Shown here: positions 1 through 6,050 of the stretch, in pieces | How the letters are laid out: every line of letters starts with the position of its first letter | Numbering within the stretch: the first letter of the stretch is position 1 | Assembly: GCA_002317325.1 (NCBI GenBank) | Contig: DCJB01000122.1 | Location: forward strand, 1-7,536 | From: Bacteroidales bacterium UBA1711 | Lineage (GTDB): Bacteria > Bacteroidota > Bacteroidia > Bacteroidales > P3 | Reading direction: 5' to 3' | Length of the DNA stretch: 7,536 nucleotides | Program-made: the position numbers and the translations under genes | Notes under the pieces: generated by a model | The model's database searches: none | Told to the model about the DNA's origin: nothing | What the model saw: the letters and a program-made list of their open reading frames with translations, nothing else

Positions 1-108
1 GTGAACAAGGGGTATCCCACCGCCGCCCACTATGCCGCCCTCGCCGCCTTCGGCCCCACCCCCGCCCACCGCAAAAGTTTCAAACTGACCAAGACCACAC
101 AGACATGA
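1..108 (+). CDS. rnhB: Ribonuclease HII, C-terminal end (5' truncated by window)
   Basis: The reading frame is open from the first base to a TGA at 106-108, so only the last 35 residues are visible and the true start lies outside the window. The residues match the conserved C-terminus of RNase HII: a GYPT motif, a histidine three residues later, a spacer ending in a glycine, and an HRKSF block (E. coli RnhB has GYPTAFH and later HRRSF). RNase HII cuts the RNA strand of RNA/DNA hybrids and removes single ribonucleotides from DNA, in the cytoplasm. Its catalytic acidic residues lie upstream and cannot be checked here. The stop codon overlaps the next gene's start (ATGA at 105-108), so the two are probably translationally coupled. 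The GTG at position 1 should not be taken as the start. Identification is by motif only but the match is specific. Confidence 0.85.
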   Translation: MNKGYPTAAHYAALAAFGPTPAHRKSFKLTKTTQT

Positions 109-617
109 GCCTCATCGAAACCATAAGAGCCCACAAACGCGACAAACTGCTCGCCCGCCTGGCCTTGGTGCCGCACAAGAAGTGCATCAAGCCGCTGGAC
201 AACGTGAAGAGCATCGGGGTGGTGGCTCACGCCCTCACCATAGAAGAGCGGGGAGTGCTGCAGTCGTTTACGCACCACATGAATATGCGCAGCATAATGG
301 TTCAAGTCATCGAGCTGCCCGAAGACTGCGAGGGATTGCTTGAGAAATCGGGTCTGCCCACCGAATCATTCATATCGTTGTTCCTCAGCTACAAGTACGA
401 CATGGTGATAGACACCACCCCTGCGGGCGACCTGTTCGGACTGTATGTGGTGCTGCGGGCGGAGTGCCTGCTGCGGGTGGGCTACGACGACACCGACAAC
501 TTGGTCAACCCATTGAAGAACGAATCCTTCGACCTGCTCATTCGAGGCAGCGGCCCCCGGGTGCTGGACGGCTACCTCGCCAACATACTGAAGCTACTGG
601 TGCAAGTGCGGAAATAG
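105..617 (+). CDS. DUF6913 family protein (unknown function)
   Basis: A 170-residue soluble protein with no signal peptide or membrane segment, so probably cytoplasmic. I recognise it as the Bacteroidota family DUF6913, which has no assigned function. Features seen: a basic amphipathic N-terminus (residues 1-30); a beta-rich first half with an IGVVAHAL strand near 37-44; a conserved-looking YDMVIDTTPAGDLFGLY stretch at about 98-114; a LLRVGY strand near 122-127; an FDLLIRG strand at 142-148; and a C-terminal helix. The alternating strands and helices suggest a compact alpha/beta fold; that is inference. The ATG at 105 overlaps the rnhB stop as ATGA, which supports this start and coupled translation. 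dapA lies 143 bp downstream. From memory, this family often sits next to dapA in Bacteroidota, which I cannot verify here. Family assignment is fairly sure; function is unknown. Confidence 0.75.
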   Translation: MSLIETIRAHKRDKLLARLALVPHKKCIKPLDNVKSIGVVAHALTIEERGVLQSFTHHMNMRSIMVQVIELPEDCEGLLEKSGLPTESFISLFLSYKYDMVIDTTPAGDLFGLYVVLRAECLLRVGYDDTDNLVNPLKNESFDLLIRGSGPRVLDGYLANILKLLVQVRK

Positions 618-656
618 CCTGCCGTGAGAAGAACACCGAATAATAGCGTGATAACA

Positions 657-696
657 GACAAGAAAGCATAGAGAATCGAAAGGACAAGAAAGCATA
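657..696 (+). repeat. Pair of 14-bp direct repeats upstream of dapA
   Basis: The sequence GACAAGAAAGCATA occurs exactly at 657-670 and again at 683-696, a period of 26 bp. It lies in the 143-bp A/purine-rich spacer between the DUF6913 gene and dapA. Flanking bases on both sides differ, so the identity is limited to 14 bp. It could be a small local duplication or a tandem binding site for a regulator. No Bacteroidota-type promoter (TTTG then TAnnTTTG) and no hairpin terminator is evident in the spacer. The repeat is certain; a role is not. Confidence 0.6.
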
Positions 697-760
697 CAGC
701 AGCAAAGAGCAAGCCATTCACCGACCACTATTCACTTCCAAAAAGACAACACACAAAGAA

Positions 761-1645
761 ATGAAGAATATATTTGCCGGCACCGGGGTAGCCCTCGTCA
801 CCCCGTTCAGAAAACAGGAGACCATAGACTTCAGCAAGCTGGAGTCGCTCATCAACCACATCATCGGTGGCGGAGCCAACTACATAGTGGCCCTCGGCAC
901 CACCAGCGAGGCAGCCACCATGACCGAGACCGAGCGGCACGCCCTGCAGGACTTCATCGTGGAAAGCGTGGGCGGCCGCGTACCCATCATGCTGGGCATG
1001 GGCGGCAACAACACCTTGGCCGTCACCGATACCATCGCCAAGACCAACTTTGACGGAATAAGCGGCATACTGTCGGTGGCGCCCTACTACAACAAGCCCA
1101 ACCAGCGGGGTCTGGCCCAGCACTTTAAGCACATCAGCGAATCCTCGCCCGTGCCCGTGATCATCTACAACGTGCCGGGACGGACGGGAGTGAATATCGC
1201 CCCTGAGACCACAGTGCAGCTGGCTCAAGAGTGTCCCAACATCATAGGCATCAAAGAGGCCTCGGGCAACATTGCCCAAGTGATGCAGATAATGTGCAAC
1301 AAGCCCGACGACTTTGCCGTCATATCGGGCGACGACGCCCTCACCTACCCCATGATAGCCCTCGGAGCCACCGGGGTAATATCCGTCATTGCCAACGCCC
1401 TGCCGCAAGAGATGTCCACCATGGTGAAACTGGCCCTCAAGGGCGACTGGAAGAAGGCCCTGCCGCTGCACTACAAGCTGCTGCCGATGATGAACGCCAT
1501 CTTTGAGGATGGCAACCCCACCGGTGTCAAAGCCCTCTTGGAAATTGAAGGGCAGATAAGCAACGTGCTGCGAATGCCGCTCGTAAAGGCCTCGAAGCCC
1601 CTGTACAACAAGATTTCGGCACTCTATGACTCCATTAACGGATAA
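761..1645 (+). CDS. dapA: 4-hydroxy-tetrahydrodipicolinate synthase (DapA)
   Basis: Condenses pyruvate with L-aspartate-4-semialdehyde in the cytoplasm, the first committed step of the diaminopimelate/lysine branch that feeds peptidoglycan. The 294-residue product has the normal family length and a complete TIM barrel. Catalytic residues align with E. coli DapA: the Schiff-base lysine in IGIKEASGN (K165; E. coli K161), the triad Thr in GTTSE (T48), Tyr in APYYN (Y110) and Tyr in IIYNVPGRT (Y136), with substrate-binding Arg R141. The GTT loop reads GTTSEAAT instead of the enterobacterial GTTGESAT. Several residues of the E. coli lysine-feedback pocket are changed (S48 to A51, H53 to E56, H56 to R59, E84 to A87), while N80 is kept as N83, so classic lysine inhibition may be absent. 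The ATG follows an A-rich leader without Shine-Dalgarno. The 3' end overlaps the thioesterase gene by 20 bp, implying co-transcription. Confidence 0.97.
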   Translation: MKNIFAGTGVALVTPFRKQETIDFSKLESLINHIIGGGANYIVALGTTSEAATMTETERHALQDFIVESVGGRVPIMLGMGGNNTLAVTDTIAKTNFDGISGILSVAPYYNKPNQRGLAQHFKHISESSPVPVIIYNVPGRTGVNIAPETTVQLAQECPNIIGIKEASGNIAQVMQIMCNKPDDFAVISGDDALTYPMIALGATGVISVIANALPQEMSTMVKLALKGDWKKALPLHYKLLPMMNAIFEDGNPTGVKALLEIEGQISNVLRMPLVKASKPLYNKISALYDSING

Positions 1646-2042
1646 GTCTCGGACGCTGTTTGCCGCCGACCGCTACGCCACGGAAGCCACCGGCGCCGAG
1701 GTGGAAGAGGTGCGCGAGGACTATGCCCGCTGCACCCTGCGGGTGGAGGACCGCCACCGCAACGCCATGGGCGCCGTGATGGGCGGAGCCATGTTTACGC
1801 TGGCCGACCTGGCCTTTGCCGCCGCTGCCAACAGCCGCTGCATTGCGGACGGCGAGCCGCTATGCTGGGTGTCGGTAGGCAGCAGCATACAGTTCCTCTC
1901 GCCGGCTCGCGGCTCACGGCTCACCGCCGAAGCCTGCTGCGTGAAGCGGGGGCGGAGCCTCTGCACCTTCACCATTGCCGTCCGCGACGAACTCAACACC
2001 CAAACCGCCTTGGTGACAACCACCGGGATGCGTACCAACTAA
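1626..2042 (+). CDS. PaaI-like hotdog-fold thioesterase
   Basis: A 138-residue single-domain protein of the PaaI-type hotdog thioesterase family, which hydrolyses acyl-CoA thioesters in the cytoplasm. The diagnostic region is at residues 44-69: an Asn (N46) and Gly before VMGGAMFTLADLAFAAAAN, with the GG pair at 53-54 and the family's acidic residue as D61 in TLAD. The usual HGG histidine is replaced by Met (VMGG), a variant I recall from many Bacteroidota and Firmicutes homologues. The SSIQFLSPA block near 86-94 and a run of C-terminal strands (about 97-133) fit the rest of the fold. The ATG at 1626 lies inside the end of dapA in another frame (20-bp overlap); the next in-frame Met would cut into the fold, so this start is preferred. 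The polyprenyl synthase begins 10 bp after its stop. The acyl-CoA substrate is not evident; see findings for a possible menaquinone link. Confidence 0.85.
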   Translation: MTPLTDKSRTLFAADRYATEATGAEVEEVREDYARCTLRVEDRHRNAMGAVMGGAMFTLADLAFAAAANSRCIADGEPLCWVSVGSSIQFLSPARGSRLTAEACCVKRGRSLCTFTIAVRDELNTQTALVTTTGMRTN

Positions 2043-2052
2043 CCTAACAACA

Positions 2053-2859
2053 ATGACCCTCGAACAACTAAGACAACCTATCGAAGAAGAATACCGCTGG
2101 TTTTGCGACGCCTTCGACCGTCATGCAGGCGGAGACGTGCCGCTGCTGAAAGAGGTGGGAAACCATCTGGCCGCCACTCCTGGCAAACGGCTGCGCCCCA
2201 TCCTGGTGCTGCTGTCGGCCAAACTCTTCCCCCACTACGCCGACCGCCGCCGGGCGGCTCTGATGGCCGCTGCCGTGGAAATGCTCCACAACGCCACCCT
2301 TATGCACGACGACGTGGTAGATGACTCGGACAGCCGCCGCGGCCGACCCTCCATCCGCGGACGCTGGGGCAATCCAGCCGCAGTGCTGTGCGGCGACTAC
2401 TATCTGGCTCAGGTCATGCTGCTGCTGCAAGAGATAGACGACCACGAGACAGCGACCATCGTAAACAACGCCGTGAGAGCCATGTGCCAAGGCGAGCTGG
2501 TGCAGCTGGCGCTACAGAAGGGCAGCCGGCCGCAGGAAGAGGTCTATATAGACATCATCGGCCGCAAGACAGCGGCCCTCATGGCGGCGTGCTGCGAGAT
2601 AGGCGCCCGCAACTTCGCTGTGCCGCACAACGAGGAGCAGGACTGGCTGAAAGACTTCGGCTACCACTACGGTGTGGTGTACCAAATACGCGACGACATC
2701 AACGACGGAGGCCACGAACTGCCTGCCGATGTCGATACAGACTCGTTGATAGCACGGCACGCCGCCCTGGCCCGCAAAGCCTTAGCCCCCCTACCCCACA
2801 GCGAAGTCAAAGAACTGCTTCTCGGCCTCCTGCTGCCCACGGCACCCCAGCCGGTGTAA
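2053..2859 (+). CDS. Short trans-polyprenyl diphosphate synthase (IspB/IspA superfamily)
   Basis: A cytoplasmic head-to-tail prenyltransferase that lengthens isoprenoid diphosphates with isopentenyl diphosphate; in Bacteroidota such enzymes make the menaquinone side chain or shorter precursors. Seen in order: GKRLRP (44-49, diphosphate binding), first aspartate-rich motif DDVVD (86-90) followed by DSRRGRPS, a GDYYLAQ block (114-120), GELVQL (147-152), and second motif QIRDDIND (211-218). The region around motif 1 closely resembles E. coli octaprenyl diphosphate synthase (HTATLLHDDVVDESD). The residue five before motif 1 is Ala81, not an aromatic, which in this family favours longer products. 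The protein is only 268 residues against roughly 320. After motif 2 it passes through an Asp-rich linker almost directly to a C-terminal helix (about 232-261), so the usual GK...GKxT segment is missing. No frameshift explains this. It could be a working short variant or an impaired paralogue. Confidence 0.88.
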   Translation: MTLEQLRQPIEEEYRWFCDAFDRHAGGDVPLLKEVGNHLAATPGKRLRPILVLLSAKLFPHYADRRRAALMAAAVEMLHNATLMHDDVVDDSDSRRGRPSIRGRWGNPAAVLCGDYYLAQVMLLLQEIDDHETATIVNNAVRAMCQGELVQLALQKGSRPQEEVYIDIIGRKTAALMAACCEIGARNFAVPHNEEQDWLKDFGYHYGVVYQIRDDINDGGHELPADVDTDSLIARHAALARKALAPLPHSEVKELLLGLLLPTAPQPV

Positions 2860-2923
2860 TCATCAAACAACAAATCCGTTTGTCAATTAACAGAAAATCA
2901 TTATACCAACAAAACTAACCATT

Positions 2924-3442
2924 ATGAAAAGGATTCTCCTCACGCTGGTTTGCCTCGCCCTTGCCGGCATAGCAACAGCACAGAACACCGTACCGCAGAA
3001 CGTCACCATCAAAGCCATGGACGGCACTTCGGTTCAGACTTCCGTCATCCAAAACGACGGCAAGCCTATCATCATCAGTTTTTGGGCCACCTGGTGCAAA
3101 CCCTGCAACCGCGAACTCAACGCCATCAAAGAGGTGTATGAGAACTGGCAGAAAGAAACGGGGGTGAAGCTGGTGGCCGTCTCCATTGACGACGCCCGCA
3201 GCGCCACGCGCGTGAAGCCCCACGCCGACGGCAACGAGTGGGACTATGAAATCTACTTGGACCAGAACCAAGACTTCAAGCGCGCCATGAATGTGGTGAA
3301 CGTGCCCCACACCTTTGTGGTGAACGGAAAGGGCGAGATTGTGTGGCAGCACACCAGCTACGTTGACGGACAGGAAGAAGAACTGTATGAGGTGGTGAAG
3401 AAAGTGGCTGCCGGAGAGCCCATAGAGGAGGCGGCCGAATAA
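2924..3442 (+). CDS. Secreted TlpA-like thioredoxin-fold disulfide oxidoreductase
   Basis: A 172-residue exported thioredoxin-like protein. Residues 1-19 form a signal peptide (basic MKR, hydrophobic core, ATA then Gln20, a typical signal peptidase I site), so the mature protein should be periplasmic. The thioredoxin domain follows: beta strand IIISFWATW (49-57), active site CKPC (C58, C61), a central strand VKLVAVSIDD (81-90), and the cis-Pro loop NVPHTFVVN (P128). The mature form has no other cysteines. There is no second domain, so it is a plain TlpA/ResA-type reductase, not a DsbA-type oxidase. The tail (about 163-172) is acidic. The start follows an A-rich leader, 64 bp after the polyprenyl synthase. 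The DUF6029 barrel gene begins 12 bp downstream, then the Omp28-like lipoprotein gene, so its natural partners are probably those two cysteine-rich proteins; that is inferred from position. Confidence 0.9.
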   Translation: MKRILLTLVCLALAGIATAQNTVPQNVTIKAMDGTSVQTSVIQNDGKPIIISFWATWCKPCNRELNAIKEVYENWQKETGVKLVAVSIDDARSATRVKPHADGNEWDYEIYLDQNQDFKRAMNVVNVPHTFVVNGKGEIVWQHTSYVDGQEEELYEVVKKVAAGEPIEEAAE

Positions 3443-3454
3443 AGCATAGCAACC

Positions 3455-5149
3455 ATGAAAAAACGAAACAACAGAATAGTCCTGCTGACCGCCCTGTGCG
3501 TGGCCGCAGGTGCTGTGTCGCAAGCCCAGGTGCTGGGCGGCGGCCATGTGTCGGGCAACGTCCAATTAGACGGTCAGATTTCTAAAGCCGACAGCGTCAT
3601 TGGCTCCACCAACGTGGCCGAGAAACTCCTCAGCAATATGCGGGCCGACGTGCTTTACACCAACGGAGCCATCAGCGCAGGCCTCCGAATCGAGGGCTAC
3701 CTCAACCCCATGCTGGGATTCGATGCCAAATATAAGGGGGTGGGCGTTGCCAACTATTTTGTCAGCTACCAGCGCGAGCGGCTGAGTATCACGGCGGGCA
3801 ACTTCTACGAGCAGTTCGGCAACGGCATGATACTGCGTGCCTACGAAGACCGCTACCTCGGCATGGACAACGCCCTGCGGGGCTTGAGCGTGACAGGGCG
3901 GCCGGTGAACGGCGTGACCCTCAAAGGGGTGATTGGCAAGCAGCGCTGCTACTGGGACTACGGCCGCGGACTGGTGCGGGGACTGGACGGCGAGGTGAGC
4001 TTCAACAGCCTCATCAAATCGCTCGAAGGATCGAAGTTCCACGCCACCGTGGGAGCCGGTTTTGTGAGCAAATATGAAGAAGACGAGACCGTGAACGCCG
4101 AGCAGCCGGGCTACAAGCTGAACCTGCCGCTGAACGTGGGAGCCGGATCGGTGCGCATGGACTTGGGCTACGGCGGCTTCTCCCTGCAAGCCGAGTACGC
4201 CCGCAAAGGACAGGACCCCAGTATTATGAACAGCTACATCTACCGTCCGGGCGAAGCCCTGATGGTCAACGCCACCTACTCGCAGCGCGGCTTCAGCGCC
4301 AACGTCCAGGCCAAACGGGTGGACAACATGAGCTTCAAGTCGGTACGCAGCGAGAGCGGTCAGATGCTCTACATCAACTACATCCCCGCCATCACCAAGC
4401 AGCACACATACGCCTTCCTCAGTATGTTCCCCTACGCCACCCAGGCGACGGGCGAGATGGGGCTGCAGGGCGACGTGATGTACAAGTTCAAGAAAGGGAC
4501 CGCCCTCGGCGGCAAATACGGCACCGACCTGCACATCAACAGCGCCATCATCACCGGATTGGACACCACCCGTGTGGGCGGAGCCGGCACCTACGGCTAC
4601 AACTCCAAGTGGCTGAAGTGCGGAGACCTCTACTACGGCGACGTGACGGTGGAAGTGGCCAAAAAGCTGAGTTCGGCCGTCAAGCTGACCGCCACCTACG
4701 GTTATCAGGTGTTCAACCCCGAAGTAGATGGCCACATCGGCAACCTGCACCACAACAACGTGGTGGTGTGCGACCTCACATGGAAGGTGAATAAGAAGAA
4801 CGTCCTCCGCTTTGAGGGCGAGTGGTTAGGCAGCGACAGCAAGTATGGCGAGAAATTCATGGTGGGCGGCGTAGAGACCGAGAACCACGACCGCCGCTGC
4901 GGCGACTGGCTGATGGGGCTGGTGGAATACAACTTCCTGAGCAAATGGTTCGTCAGCGTGAGCGACCAGTACGCCTACCGCGACGGCATAGGCAACTACT
5001 ACAACGTGAGCCTCGGCTACAACTACGGAGCCACACGGCTGCAAATTGGTTACGGCAAGCAGCGCGAAGGCCTCCTGTGCATTGGCGGCGTGTGCCGTCA
5101 GGTGCCGGCCAGCAACGGCCTCACCTTCAGCCTCACCACCTCGTTTTAA
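3455..5149 (+). CDS. DUF6029 family outer-membrane beta-barrel protein
   Basis: A 564-residue exported protein that I recognise as DUF6029, a Bacteroidota family of unknown function. Residues 1-24 are a signal peptide (KKRNNR, hydrophobic core, VSQA then Gln25). The mature part has many short amphipathic strands rich in Gly, Tyr and Asn, with turn-like breaks throughout, and ends in TTSF with a terminal Phe, as expected for a barrel inserted by the BAM machinery. A conserved-looking block lies at about 117-145: FYEQFGNGMILRAYEDRYLG followed by MDNALRG. The mature protein has six cysteines (165, 389, 439, 482, 542, 547); the last two form a CxxxxC loop (CIGGVC) just before the final strands. 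It sits 12 bp after the TlpA-like gene and 24 bp before the Omp28-like gene. There is no TonB box or plug domain, so it is not a SusC-type transporter. Location is fairly sure, function unknown. Confidence 0.85.
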   Translation: MKKRNNRIVLLTALCVAAGAVSQAQVLGGGHVSGNVQLDGQISKADSVIGSTNVAEKLLSNMRADVLYTNGAISAGLRIEGYLNPMLGFDAKYKGVGVANYFVSYQRERLSITAGNFYEQFGNGMILRAYEDRYLGMDNALRGLSVTGRPVNGVTLKGVIGKQRCYWDYGRGLVRGLDGEVSFNSLIKSLEGSKFHATVGAGFVSKYEEDETVNAEQPGYKLNLPLNVGAGSVRMDLGYGGFSLQAEYARKGQDPSIMNSYIYRPGEALMVNATYSQRGFSANVQAKRVDNMSFKSVRSESGQMLYINYIPAITKQHTYAFLSMFPYATQATGEMGLQGDVMYKFKKGTALGGKYGTDLHINSAIITGLDTTRVGGAGTYGYNSKWLKCGDLYYGDVTVEVAKKLSSAVKLTATYGYQVFNPEVDGHIGNLHHNNVVVCDLTWKVNKKNVLRFEGEWLGSDSKYGEKFMVGGVETENHDRRCGDWLMGLVEYNFLSKWFVSVSDQYAYRDGIGNYYNVSLGYNYGATRLQIGYGKQREGLLCIGGVCRQVPASNGLTFSLTTSF

Positions 5150-5173
5150 TCAGACTCAAAGAATCAGCAAATC

Positions 5174-6025
5174 ATGAAACGTCACATCATATTCGCCGCC
5201 ATAGTCTGTGCGGCACTGATGACCCTCACGTCCTGCGACAAAGTGGAAGAGGGAAAATACACCATCTTCTCCGGCGCAGCCGGCACCTGGTTCAACAGCA
5301 ATGAGAACATCCCCGACACCCAGCGCGCCTTCTTGGAGAAATATACCGGCGTGCGGTGTAAGAACTGCCCCGAGGCCGACGAGGTAATCCACGCCGCCAT
5401 GGAGAAATACGGCGACCGGCTGAATGTGGCCTCGATACACTTCAACAACTCCTTTGGCGAACCCATCAAGCCCACCGACCCCGACCTGCGCACCGAGAAA
5501 GGCAACAGCTGGTGCGACTACTTCATGGGGTCGAGCGCAGCCCTGCCCTCAGCCCTCCTCAACCGCGGACGCAGCGGCGGCTCATGGGACTCATTCGACC
5601 CCGCCGCCGGCTTTGACGACCGGGTGGATGCCGTTATCGGCAACCAAGCCTCCATCGGTTTGCTCATGAACGCCGGCGAGGAGGAGGGCAAGCCCTACGC
5701 CGAGGTGCACATCGGGTTCAACCGGGACATCACCGAAGCCTTGACCCTCACCATACTGGTGATAGAAGACGACATCCACACATCCCAGCTGCGAGGACGC
5801 GAGCAATTAGACGACTACCAGCAGAACCACGTGCTGCGCCAAATCGTCACCGACGAATGGGGCATGGACGTGGTGGCCGACGGCAAGACAGGCACCAAAC
5901 GGATGGTGCGTGTCCCGGTAGATTTGAGGTCCGACTGCGCGAGAGGGAACTGCTCGCTCATAGCCTTCGTCTCCTACAAAGAGAGCCGCGAGATTGTGAA
6001 CAGCGTTTCGTGCAGGCTGAAATAG
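5174..6025 (+). CDS. Omp28-related lipoprotein with thioredoxin-like CxxC
   Basis: A 283-residue lipoprotein related to Omp28 of Porphyromonas gingivalis. The N-terminus has a lipobox LTSC with lipidation at C21, so the mature protein is membrane-anchored, most likely in the outer membrane. The thioredoxin-like part begins with AFLEKYTGVRCKNCPEA (residues 52-68), giving a CKNC redox pair (C62, C65), then a strand VASIHF (85-90) and an ALPSALLNR stretch (123-131) in the place of the cis-Pro loop. The C-terminal half carries QQNHVLRQIVTDEWG (216-230), which resembles the NHVLR block I associate with Omp28 proteins, in a beta-sandwich-like region. Besides C21 the mature form has six cysteines (62, 65, 114, 255, 260, 280). 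The gene lies 24 bp after the DUF6029 gene, suggesting the lipoprotein works with that barrel. Whether CKNC is an active redox centre or a structural disulfide cannot be told from sequence. Confidence 0.88.
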   Translation: MKRHIIFAAIVCAALMTLTSCDKVEEGKYTIFSGAAGTWFNSNENIPDTQRAFLEKYTGVRCKNCPEADEVIHAAMEKYGDRLNVASIHFNNSFGEPIKPTDPDLRTEKGNSWCDYFMGSSAALPSALLNRGRSGGSWDSFDPAAGFDDRVDAVIGNQASIGLLMNAGEEEGKPYAEVHIGFNRDITEALTLTILVIEDDIHTSQLRGREQLDDYQQNHVLRQIVTDEWGMDVVADGKTGTKRMVRVPVDLRSDCARGNCSLIAFVSYKESREIVNSVSCRLK

Positions 6026-6038
6026 TGCGGCGGCTATT

Positions 6039-6043
6039 GGAGA
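6039..6043 (+). promoter_or_regulatory. Shine-Dalgarno-like site for a TTG start
   Basis: GGAGA ends 7 bases before the TTG at 6051, the spacing expected of a Shine-Dalgarno sequence. It matters because the transporter frame has no ATG or GTG near its beginning: the frame is bounded upstream by a TGA at 6018-6020, and the only other possible initiator in between is an ATT at 6036. The other genes in this window have A-rich leaders without such a site. The match is short and could be chance. Confidence 0.4.
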
Positions 6044-6050
6044 CAGCGAA

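Noticed and set aside
728..1471. Long minus-strand open frame (247 codons) opposite dapA
   Set aside because: It is a shadow of a GC-rich coding strand: His/Gly/Val-rich composition, no recognisable domain, and dapA fully explains the region.
2870..2883. Small inverted repeat ACAAA-TCCG-TTTGT after the polyprenyl synthase, as a terminator
   Set aside because: The stem is only five pairs, mostly A-T, with no following T-run; too weak for an intrinsic terminator.
2879..2909. TTTG (2879-2882) and, 19 bp later, TATACCAA (2902-2909) as a Bacteroidota promoter for the TlpA-like gene
   Set aside because: The spacing fits, but the second box matches only the TA of TAnnTTTG, so it is too weak to list. 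A promoter in this 64-bp gap remains possible.
2388..2918. 176-codon + strand frame overlapping the polyprenyl synthase, considered as evidence of a frameshift behind the missing segment
   Set aside because: Its translation is Arg/Pro/Gln-rich and shows nothing like the missing GK...GKxT segment or later helices of a polyprenyl synthase.
3566..4753. 395-codon minus-strand open frame opposite the DUF6029 gene
   Set aside because: The composition is dominated by His, Val, Gly and Ala as in antisense frames of GC-rich genes; there is no domain, and the sense-strand barrel with signal peptide and terminal Phe is convincing.
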